This document shows, piece by piece, positions 1-5,509 of a stretch of 7,020 nt of DNA. Position numbers and translations under genes: made by a program. The stretch is from Acidobacteriaceae bacterium (lineage in GTDB: Bacteria > Acidobacteriota > Terriglobia > Terriglobales > Acidobacteriaceae), in the NCBI GenBank assembly GCA_003133425.1, contig PKXI01000428.1, forward strand, positions 1 to 7,020, in the 5' to 3' direction. The notes under the pieces are model-generated. The model saw nothing but the letters and a program-made list of their open reading frames with translations. It ran no database searches and was not told where the DNA came from. Numbering within the stretch: position 1 is the stretch's first letter; every line of letters starts with the position of its first letter.

Positions 1-97
1 CTCAACTCGAAAATGCTGTAGATAAACCTACTTGCCCAGCATGAAATGTTTGTGAGTGTCCAATGCACTGCCTTGCCCCTGGCGACGAACGGCGTGG

Positions 98-103
98 AAG
101 GAG
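98..103 (+). promoter_or_regulatory. Shine-Dalgarno deciding the start of the small membrane protein
   Basis: AAGGAG lies six bases upstream of ATG 110. It selects this start over the in-frame ATG at 56 and over an overlapping frame starting at 46. No convincing -35/-10 pair was seen in bases 1-97. Confidence 0.7.
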
Positions 104-109
104 ACAGGC

Positions 110-259
110 ATGCTGAAGACGATTCTGGTAATTCTGGTTGCGCTTTGGCTTCTCGGGTTCATTCTGCATGTGGAAGGAAGCCTGATTCATCTTCTGCTGG
201 GGATTTCGCTGGTGGTGCTGCTCGTTGACCTGATCAGTGGCAGGCGGCACGTGTTGTAA
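110..259 (+). CDS. lmo0937-family small membrane protein
   Basis: This encodes a 49-residue, very hydrophobic protein. Two membrane segments are visible, at about residues 3-19 and 25-42. They are separated by a short HVEGS turn, and the chain ends in a basic tail (SGRRHVL) likely to lie in the cytoplasm. Length, the LW-LLGF pattern and the two-segment layout match what I know of the lmo0937 family of tiny membrane proteins, which have no established biochemical function. The start is set by a strong Shine-Dalgarno (AAGGAG, 98-103) six bases before ATG 110; an in-frame upstream start at 56 has no such site. The gene stands alone, with 56 bases or more to the next gene. The family assignment is from memory of sequence style; coding status is well supported by the ribosome binding site. 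Confidence 0.8.
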   Translation: MLKTILVILVALWLLGFILHVEGSLIHLLLGISLVVLLVDLISGRRHVL

Positions 260-330
260 AGCCTTGATCGATGTTGCGGATGAGTCATTCGATACATCTT
301 GTTAAGCTTGTTTGAGTGAGAATCCACAGC

Positions 331-1059
331 ATGACGATTGGTTTGCGGGCAAGAACGAGCCTCCAGGCCTGGGGCCTGGTTCTTTTTTTGTGCGCCGGAG
401 CCGGGACGATTCGCGCCCAGCAGGTTGACAGTGCCGCGATCCTGCAGAAGATTGACGCGGCGGTGAAAGCTCGGGTTGACGGGATTGCGGCGTACACGGT
501 TACCGAACACTACGCGGTCTTCAGAAGCAAGGATGAGGTCCATCCGGTGGCTGAAATGACCGTGAAGACGACGTACAAGCAGGGGACGGGCAAGAGTTAC
601 TCGATCGTTTCCGAGACCGGTTCAACGGTGGTACGAAACCTGGTATTACACGCGATCCTGGACAATGAGCAGCACGTGAACGAACCCGGCATAAGAGAGG
701 GGGCGTGGGTAACTACAGCCAACTACGAGATGAAGGTGAAGCTGGACGGCATCCTGAGAGTGGACGGGCGGGATTGCGTTGCTCTTGTACTGACGCCGCG
801 ACGGAAGGAACCCTATCTTCTGGAGGGGACGTTGTGGGTGGATGCGAAGGACGGCAAGATCGTTCAGATTGAGGGAAAGGCGACGAAGAGTTCTTCAGTG
901 TTTACCGGCGCCACGCAGATGGCGCGCCAGTATTCGAATGTGGAGGGCTTTGCGCAGGCCTCGCACGCACGGGCGCAGTCGGACAGCTTTCTGTTTGGAC
1001 AGACTGTGGTGAAGATCGACTATCAGGATTACCAGATTCAGCTTCAGCCGGCGCCTTGA
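331..1059 (+). CDS. Secreted protein, possibly LolA/RseB-like fold
   Basis: A 242-residue exported protein of unknown function. The N-terminus is a classical signal peptide: basic residues near 6-8, a hydrophobic core at about 14-26, and a likely signal peptidase I cut after IRA (residue 29). The residue before C21 does not make a good lipobox, so it is probably soluble and periplasmic rather than a lipoprotein. The mature part starts with an amphipathic helix (ILQKIDAAVKARV), then alternating beta strands including a LEGTLWVDAKDGKIVQIEG stretch. That stretch is typical of the LolA/LolB/RseB-like beta-sheet that cups a lipid or peptide ligand. The fold assignment is inference from pattern only. 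The start is uncertain: an in-frame GTG at 316 adds five residues, and neither start has a good Shine-Dalgarno; I chose the ATG. It has no visible functional link to the hydrogenase genes downstream. Confidence 0.75.
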   Translation: MTIGLRARTSLQAWGLVLFLCAGAGTIRAQQVDSAAILQKIDAAVKARVDGIAAYTVTEHYAVFRSKDEVHPVAEMTVKTTYKQGTGKSYSIVSETGSTVVRNLVLHAILDNEQHVNEPGIREGAWVTTANYEMKVKLDGILRVDGRDCVALVLTPRRKEPYLLEGTLWVDAKDGKIVQIEGKATKSSSVFTGATQMARQYSNVEGFAQASHARAQSDSFLFGQTVVKIDYQDYQIQLQPAP

Positions 1060-1104
1060 CGGCGGCGGTGAGCGTTGCCCGCGCGAACTGCGCCGTTTCT
1101 GCTC

Positions 1105-1110
1105 TATACT
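1105..1110 (+). promoter_or_regulatory. Candidate -10 element for the nickel permease gene
   Basis: TATACT matches the sigma-70 -10 consensus at five of six bases. It ends seven bases before GTG 1118, so transcription would begin at about 1117-1118, on or next to the start codon. No matching -35 lies at 16-18 bp upstream; TTGCCC at 1075-1080 is about 24 bp away. Weak evidence by itself, but it fits the lack of a clear Shine-Dalgarno for this gene. Confidence 0.3.
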
Positions 1111-1117
1111 AGGCTTC

Positions 1118-1885
1118 GTGACTCCGATCTTCGGCGACTGGAAACTCGACGCCGCGCTGGGCTCCTGCCTCTTACTGGGGCTGCGCCATGGCTTCGACTA
1201 CGATCACCTTGCGGCCATTTCAGACATAACGGCAGTGCAGCGTAACTGGAAGAGCGGATTGCGGTTAGGCATGACGTATGCGCTCGGCCACGCGTTCACG
1301 GTGGCGGCGCTGGGCGTGGCGGTTCTGGAGTTGCACATGGGCCTGCCGCAGGGGCTCGACCACTGGACCGAACGGCTGATCGGGTTGACCCTGATCGTGC
1401 TGGGTGTCGGGGTGGTGGCGGGAATCCTGCGCAAGGACGTGCATGGACACAAGCATGGGCGCATCGAGAGCCGGCTGGCAATCGCCATCAACGGCGTTCT
1501 TTGGCTGGCCTGGCGGGTGCGCCGCCTGTGGAACAAAGAGACTCCCAGGCCGGAGCGCTTCCAGTGGATGTACAACGGCAAATCGGTGTTTGCGATCGGC
1601 GTTCTGCATGGCGTGGGCGCTGAGACGCCGAGCCAGTTGGCACTATTCTTTCTGACAGCCAACCTGGGCGGGACTTCGCGGGGCATGCTGGGACTGGCGG
1701 CGTTTTCGCTGGGGCTGGTGGCGATGAACGCTCTGATGACGGCGTCGATGGGCGGGGCATTCCGTGCCAGCGGGCACCATCCGCGTTTTTACCACGCGAT
1801 TGCCTGGACCGGCGCGGCTTACAGCTGCATTATCGGATTCATCTTCCTGTTCGGAATCTCGGATCGCTTGCCCTCTCTGGGCTAA
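1118..1885 (+). CDS. NicO/NiCoT-type nickel or cobalt permease
   Basis: A 255-residue inner-membrane protein, predicted to import Ni2+ (or Co2+). The diagnostic HX4DH metal motif of nickel/cobalt transporters is present in RHGFDYDHLAAI (H24, D29, H30). A second family-like motif, LGHAFTV, is at residues 56-62, and LHGVGAET (163-170) aligns in position with the later conserved NiCoT segment. Hydrophobic segments lie at about 50-70, 85-103, 172-184, 188-212 and 225-247. A cytoplasmic-type loop contains a short His cluster, HGHKHG (109-114), that could hold metal. It is shorter and more divergent than classical HoxN/NixA (about 300 or more residues). It sits 58 bases after the secreted-protein gene and is followed by the hox operon on the same strand, which suggests that it supplies nickel for HoxH. 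The GTG start is the only sensible one ahead of the metal motif and lacks a good ribosome binding site. Nickel versus cobalt cannot be decided from sequence. Confidence 0.8.
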   Translation: MTPIFGDWKLDAALGSCLLLGLRHGFDYDHLAAISDITAVQRNWKSGLRLGMTYALGHAFTVAALGVAVLELHMGLPQGLDHWTERLIGLTLIVLGVGVVAGILRKDVHGHKHGRIESRLAIAINGVLWLAWRVRRLWNKETPRPERFQWMYNGKSVFAIGVLHGVGAETPSQLALFFLTANLGGTSRGMLGLAAFSLGLVAMNALMTASMGGAFRASGHHPRFYHAIAWTGAAYSCIIGFIFLFGISDRLPSLG

Positions 1886-1929
1886 CAAGGCAACGGCTAG
1901 ATAGTTCGAAACGGCAATAAAATCGAGTT

Positions 1930-1945
1930 AGTGATAAGGGTCACT
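1930..1945 (+). promoter_or_regulatory. CRP/FNR-family-like palindrome, distal site
   Basis: AGTGA-N6-TCACT is a perfect 5-bp inverted repeat with the six-base spacer of the CRP/FNR family (CRP consensus TGTGA-N6-TCACA). The GTGA half site is CRP-type rather than FNR-type (TTGA). Its centre is 1937.5, in the gap between the permease gene and hoxE. The regulator is not known. Confidence 0.4.
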
Positions 1946-2003
1946 GATTTCAGCGTGGTACGCCCGAAACCGGTGATCTAGAACGACATAGACCCACACC
2001 GGC

Positions 2004-2017
2004 GTGACCACTGTCAC
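2004..2017 (+). promoter_or_regulatory. CRP/FNR-family-like palindrome, proximal site
   Basis: GTGAC-CACT-GTCAC is a perfect 5-bp inverted repeat and also fits GTGA-N6-TCAC. Its centre is 2010.5, 73 bp from the distal site. If the TATATG at 2071-2076 is the -10, transcription starts near 2083 and this site is centred near -72, a typical class I activator position. No good -35 hexamer is seen upstream of TATATG, as expected for an activator-dependent promoter. The promoter itself is inference. Confidence 0.4.
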
Positions 2018-2070
2018 CGACTATCGTCCCCCATCCGACTAAAACAATCGTAGGCATCGCGCGGGCGAAC

Positions 2071-2076
2071 TATATG
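2071..2076 (+). promoter_or_regulatory. Candidate -10 of the hox operon
   Basis: TATATG is the most -10-like hexamer between the permease gene and hoxE. Start of transcription would be near 2083, giving a leader of about 34 bases before GTG 2117. The hexamers 16-18 bp upstream do not resemble TTGACA. Low confidence; a primer-extension or RNA-seq 5' end would settle it. Confidence 0.25.
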
Positions 2077-2105
2077 CCACGCAGTGTACGCGGTGCCTCG
2101 AATCC

Positions 2106-2112
2106 GGGAGGG
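2106..2112 (+). promoter_or_regulatory. Shine-Dalgarno deciding the hoxE start
   Basis: GGGAGGG ends four bases before GTG 2117. It favours this start over the in-frame GTG at 2084, which has no purine-rich site ahead of it and would sit right at the proposed transcription start. Confidence 0.6.
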
Positions 2113-2116
2113 TATC

Positions 2117-2614
2117 GTGCCAGCATTCACACCTCCGCCGCTACCGAGCGACGACAAACGATGGAAGATAGTGAACGGCACCATGCGCAAGAATGGGTTT
2201 GCCCGTCACGCGCTGATTGAGACGCTACACACGGTGCAGTCATCCTTTGGGTATCTGGATGACGACTCGATTCGATTCGTGGCCCAATCGCTGCGGGTTC
2301 CGTTGAGCCAGGCGTATGGAGTGGTGACGTTCTACCACTACTTCAGCCTGAAGCCGCCGGGCAAGCACACGGTGACGATCTGCGCCGGAACAGCCTGCTA
2401 CATCAAGGGCGCCGACAAGCTGGTGGCCGCGGCCGAAAAGCGGCTGGGGATTTCCCAGGGACAGACCACAAAAGACGGACAGATAAGCCTGATGACGGCC
2501 CGATGCGTGGGCGCATGCAGCCGCGCGCCAGTGATGCTGTGCGACGGCGAGGTGGCGGGCGACGCGACCGCTGAGCAAGTGCTCGAGCAACTGGAAAGGT
2601 GGGCTGTGGAATGA
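2117..2614 (+). CDS. hoxE: Bidirectional [NiFe] hydrogenase diaphorase subunit HoxE (NuoE-like)
   Basis: A 165-residue cytoplasmic protein homologous to the 24-kDa subunit of complex I (NuoE). It carries one [2Fe-2S] cluster and passes electrons within the diaphorase arm of the hydrogenase. The N-terminal helical part (about 15-80) includes the family stretch YGVVTFYHYFSLKPPGKH. The thioredoxin-like domain follows, with the four cluster ligands C89 and C94 (CAGTAC, CX4C) and C130 and C134 (CVGAC, CX3C), as in NuoE. Length fits HoxE (about 160-175). GTG 2117 was chosen because of the GGGAGGG site; an upstream GTG at 2084 would add 11 residues. It is the first gene of a five-gene operon, and its stop overlaps the hoxF start in ATGA. 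Having a separate HoxE distinguishes this operon from hoxFUYH-only hydrogenases such as that of Cupriavidus. By itself it could be NuoE or HndA; the neighbours make HoxE the best call. Confidence 0.93.
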   Translation: MPAFTPPPLPSDDKRWKIVNGTMRKNGFARHALIETLHTVQSSFGYLDDDSIRFVAQSLRVPLSQAYGVVTFYHYFSLKPPGKHTVTICAGTACYIKGADKLVAAAEKRLGISQGQTTKDGQISLMTARCVGACSRAPVMLCDGEVAGDATAEQVLEQLERWAVE

Positions 2615-4251
2615 CAATCGAGGAGCTCGAACAGATAGCAGAGAGCGTAAAGGCCGAAAACGCCAAGTTCGACTATGAAGTAAATGTGTGCATGGACCTG
2701 GCCTGCGCGAGCCAGGGCTCGGAGAAGCTGCGAGAGGCGCTGGTAAAGGCCGTCGAAGCATCGGGAAAGACGGTGCTGGTGCGCCGCACCGGGTGCATGG
2801 GGCCTTGCTCATCTGGACCGCTTGTGAGGGTGGACCCGGAGGAGACGCTTTACAGCCATGTGAATGCGGGCCATGCGGAAGCGATCGTATCGAGCCTGGG
2901 TGGCGAACCAATACAAGCGCTGCAGTGCGACCTGAATGAACACTTCGACAAGCAGGTGCGCGTGGTGCTGGAGAACGCGGGGCACATCGATCCGGAGAAG
3001 ATCGACGATTACATCTCCTGCGACGGCTACAAGGCGCTGATGACGGCGCTGTTGGAGATGACGCCGAACGGAGTGATTCATCGGATCACGGAGAGCGGTT
3101 TACGGGGACGTGGCGGCGGCGGTTATCCGACCGGGCTGAAGTGGAGCACGGTGGCCAAGGCTGGCGGCGCCCTGAAGTACGTGGTGTGCAACGGCGACGA
3201 GGGCGACCCCGGCGCGTTCATGGATCGCAGTGTGATGGAAGGCGATCCGCATCGCGTGATTGAGGGTATGGCCCTTGCTGCATACGCGGTGGGCGCGAGC
3301 AAAGGGTTTATTTACGTCAGGGCCGAGTATCCGGTGGCCGTGGCGCGACTGACGACTGCACTGCGCGAGGCGCGGCGGCGTGGCCTGCTGGGCAGCAATA
3401 TCGGCGGGACTACGTTCAGCTTCGATGTGGAGATCCGGCTGGGCGCCGGAGCGTTTGTGTGCGGCGAGGAGACGGCGCTGATTGCATCGATCGAGGGCCG
3501 GCGCGGGACACCGAAGCCGCGGCCTCCGTATCCGGCAGTAAGCGGACTGTGGGGCAAGCCGACGCTGCTGAACAACGTGGAGACTTATGCCAACGTCGCG
3601 CCGATTGTGCGCAACGGCGGCAAATGGTTCGCGAACATGGGCTCGGAGCGGAGCAAGGGCACGAAGGTGTTTGCGCTGACGGGCAAGATCGCGAACACGG
3701 GGCTGATCGAGGTTCCGCTGGGCATCAAGCTGTGGGAGATCATCGACGTGATCGGCGGCGGGGTTCCCGGCGGCCATACGTTGAAGGCGATCCAGACGGG
3801 CGGCCCCTCAGGCGGCTGCATTCCCGCGAATATGATGGGCCTCGGAGTGAGCTATGACGCGCTGATGGCGGCCGGCTCGATTATGGGCTCGGGCGGCATG
3901 ATCGTGATGGACGACACCTCGTGCATGGTGAACGTGGCGCGGTTCTTCATCGAGTTCTGCATGACCGAATCGTGCGGCAAGTGCATTCCCTGCCGGGCAG
4001 GAACGGCGCAGATGCACACGCTGTTGACGCGAATCTGCGACGGAACGGGAACGATGGAAGACCTGGAACTACTGGAAGATTTGTGCTCGACGGTGAAGGA
4101 GGCCAGCCTGTGCGGATTGGGGCAGACAGCGCCTAACCCGGTGCTGAGCACGCTGAAGTACTTCCGCAACGAATATATCGAGCACATTGTGCACAAGCGC
4201 TGCCCGGCCGGCGTTTGCAACATGGAAGTTCCCGCGGAGGTGTTGGCATGA
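2611..4251 (+). CDS. hoxF: Hydrogenase diaphorase subunit HoxF (FMN/NAD-binding, NuoF-like)
   Basis: A 546-residue cytoplasmic subunit that exchanges electrons with NAD(H) or NADP(H) through FMN. Residues 1-105 form a thioredoxin-like [2Fe-2S] domain (C27, C32; C62, C66). The NuoF core follows. It has the glycine-rich nucleotide loop [13 protein letters not shown] (166-178), the FMN-contacting [10 protein letters not shown] (194-203), [13 protein letters not shown] (278-290), and the [4Fe-4S] N3-type ligands C455, C458, C461 (CGKCIPC) and C501 (SLCGLGQ). The chain ends shortly after CPAGVC (C531, C536). In HndC/HydB relatives that motif leads into a two-cluster ferredoxin domain, which is absent here. 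Length fits HoxF. ATG 2611 overlaps the hoxE stop (ATGA); a GTG at 2599 with four more residues is less likely. The nearest purine-rich site (AAAGG, 2595-2599) is 11 bases away, so translation probably depends on coupling to hoxE. Confidence 0.95.
   Translation: MTIEELEQIAESVKAENAKFDYEVNVCMDLACASQGSEKLREALVKAVEASGKTVLVRRTGCMGPCSSGPLVRVDPEETLYSHVNAGHAEAIVSSLGGEPIQALQCDLNEHFDKQVRVVLENAGHIDPEKIDDYISCDGYKALMTALLEMTPNGVIHRITESGLRGRGGGGYPTGLKWSTVAKAGGALKYVVCNGDEGDPGAFMDRSVMEGDPHRVIEGMALAAYAVGASKGFIYVRAEYPVAVARLTTALREARRRGLLGSNIGGTTFSFDVEIRLGAGAFVCGEETALIASIEGRRGTPKPRPPYPAVSGLWGKPTLLNNVETYANVAPIVRNGGKWFANMGSERSKGTKVFALTGKIANTGLIEVPLGIKLWEIIDVIGGGVPGGHTLKAIQTGGPSGGCIPANMMGLGVSYDALMAAGSIMGSGGMIVMDDTSCMVNVARFFIEFCMTESCGKCIPCRAGTAQMHTLLTRICDGTGTMEDLELLEDLCSTVKEASLCGLGQTAPNPVLSTLKYFRNEYIEHIVHKRCPAGVCNMEVPAEVLA
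4236..4240 (+). promoter_or_regulatory. Shine-Dalgarno deciding the hoxU start
   Basis: GGAGG lies seven bases before ATG 4248, inside the end of hoxF. It rules out the longer in-frame start at 4215, which would add 11 residues (mostly Gly, Ser and Arg) that fit no HoxU N-terminus. Confidence 0.7.
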
Positions 4252-4961
4252 GTGACCCGGTGGAAGTTAAAACACTCATCATCGACGGGCAGGAAGTGAG
4301 CGCTCTGCGGGGCCAGACCATTCTGGAGGTGGCGCGGGAGAACGACATCAACATTCCCACGCTCTGCCATCTTGAAGGTCTGAGCGATGTAGGCGCGTGC
4401 CGGCTGTGCCTGGTGGAGATCAAAGGGAGCAACAAACTGTTGCCGGCCTGCGTGGCCACGGTCTTCGAGGGCATGGAGGTAAGCACCAATACCGAGAGGC
4501 TCCAAAAGCACCGCCGCATGATTCTGGAGATGCTGTTTGCCGAGCGCAATCACATCTGCGCAGTGTGCGTGTCGAACGGCCACTGCGAGTTGCAGGCAAT
4601 GGGGCAGGAGCAGGGGCTCACGCATATACGGCTGCCGTATCGGAACCCCGCACTGACGGTGGATGCTTCGCACGAACGGTTTACGGTGGACCACAACCGC
4701 TGCATCCTGTGCATGCGCTGCGTGCGGGTGTGCGCGGAGATTGAGGGTGCGCATGTTTGGGACGTGATGGGGCGCGGCATCGACTCGATTGTGATTACCG
4801 ATCTGCATGACGAGTGGGGCAGCTCAACCTGCACCCGCTGCGGCAAATGCGTGCAGGTGTGCCCGACGGGAGCCTTGTTTGACAAGAGCAAGATCGGCTC
4901 CGACCACCCCAAGTACCCGGACTTTCTGCCCAATCTGAAATTGATGAGGGAGGCGCAATGA
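4248..4961 (+). CDS. hoxU: Hydrogenase diaphorase Fe-S subunit HoxU (NuoG N-terminal-like)
   Basis: A 237-residue iron-sulfur protein that wires the flavin subunit HoxF to the hydrogenase small subunit HoxY. It matches the N-terminal third of NuoG. First comes a plant-type [2Fe-2S] ferredoxin domain (C40, C51, C54, C68; CX10CX2CX13C). Next is an N5-like [4Fe-4S] site in [18 protein letters not shown] (H102, C104, C107, C113). Last is a bacterial-type double [4Fe-4S] domain (C152, C155, C158, C162 and C195, C198, C201, C205, the last followed by Pro). Four clusters are therefore predicted. Length is as expected for HoxU, which lacks the molybdopterin-type half of NuoG. ATG 4248 overlaps the hoxF stop (ATGA) and has its own GGAGG. 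HndD or HydA N-terminal regions share this layout, but they would continue into an H-cluster domain, which is absent here. Confidence 0.95.
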   Translation: MSDPVEVKTLIIDGQEVSALRGQTILEVARENDINIPTLCHLEGLSDVGACRLCLVEIKGSNKLLPACVATVFEGMEVSTNTERLQKHRRMILEMLFAERNHICAVCVSNGHCELQAMGQEQGLTHIRLPYRNPALTVDASHERFTVDHNRCILCMRCVRVCAEIEGAHVWDVMGRGIDSIVITDLHDEWGSSTCTRCGKCVQVCPTGALFDKSKIGSDHPKYPDFLPNLKLMREAQ

Positions 4962-5491
4962 GCAAACTGAAACTGGCAACAGTGTGGCTGGATGGATGTT
5001 CCGGATGTCACATGTCGTTTCTGGACATGGATGAACGGCTGCTCGAATTAGCTGAATTCGTCGATGTGGTGTACAGCCCCATCGTGGACGCCAAGGAATT
5101 CCCCGACGATGTGGACCTTGCGCTGGTAGAGGGAGCAGTGGCATCGGTAGACGACGAGAAGAAGATCAAGAAGGTCCGCGCCCACTCGAAGATGCTGGTG
5201 GCGATGGGCGACTGTGCGGTGGCGGGCAACGTGCCGTCGATGCGCAACCCCATCGGGCCGGCGGCAATTCTGGATCGGGCCTACATCGAGAATGCGAGCT
5301 TGCAGCAGCAGATTCCGTGCGTGGTTGTTCCCAAGTTGCTGAAGGTGGTTCGTCCGATTCACGAGTTTGTGAAGGTGGACGTGTTTCTTCCCGGTTGCCC
5401 GCCATCGGCCGACACATTTCACACAGCGCTGACGGCGCTGTTAACCGGCGGGCCGCTGGATATATCGGCACTGACCCGCTTTGGAGCGTAA
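4958..5491 (+). CDS. hoxY: [NiFe] hydrogenase small subunit HoxY
   Basis: A 177-residue cytoplasmic small subunit of the hydrogenase module. It carries the [4Fe-4S] cluster next to the Ni-Fe site. The ligands are C14 and C17 (GCSGC), C86 (MGDCAVAGN) and C147 (LPGCPPSAD). This four-cysteine set is that of short group 3 small subunits, which lack the medial and distal clusters of uptake hydrogenases. There is no Tat signal or membrane anchor, so the enzyme is soluble. VEGAV (57-61) is another family stretch. ATG 4958 overlaps the hoxU stop (ATGA); GGGAGG at 4948-4953 lies four bases upstream. The length matches known HoxY proteins (about 180). Together with HoxH it forms the H2-activating half; HoxU is its electron partner. 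Confidence 0.95.
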   Translation: MSKLKLATVWLDGCSGCHMSFLDMDERLLELAEFVDVVYSPIVDAKEFPDDVDLALVEGAVASVDDEKKIKKVRAHSKMLVAMGDCAVAGNVPSMRNPIGPAAILDRAYIENASLQQQIPCVVVPKLLKVVRPIHEFVKVDVFLPGCPPSADTFHTALTALLTGGPLDISALTRFGA

Positions 5492-5509
5492 AGATTCGGA
5501 GTTTGCACC

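Noticed and set aside
264..296. TTGATC with GATACA as a possible promoter for the secreted-protein gene
   Set aside because: Spacing is about 21 bases and both hexamers are poor matches.
1970..2002. Inverted repeat CCGGTG/CACCGG with a 21-base loop between the two CRP/FNR-like sites
   Set aside because: It has only six base pairs and a long loop, with no run of T; too likely by chance to call a terminator or operator, though the GGTGA half is noted in the phasing finding.
2240..2911. Minus-strand open frame of 223 aa across hoxE and hoxF
   Set aside because: It is low-complexity in Pro, Ser and Arg and overlaps the hoxE/hoxF junction, whose ATGA overlap is clearly real.
3100..3777. Long minus-strand open frame (225 aa) inside hoxF
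   Set aside because: It is antisense to a gene with all family motifs, is rich in Arg, His and Ala as expected from the reverse of GC-rich codons, and shows no motif or ribosome binding site.
3852..4808. Minus-strand open frame of 318 aa across hoxF and hoxU
   Set aside because: It crosses two well-supported genes on the other strand, and its composition (many His, Ala and Arg) is typical of an antisense shadow.
2117..4961. Complex I (nuoEFG) or Hnd-type [FeFe] hydrogenase instead of hox
   Set aside because: HoxU stops before any molybdopterin-like or H-cluster domain, and the next two genes are a [NiFe] small and large subunit with all ligands, so the Hox assignment stands.
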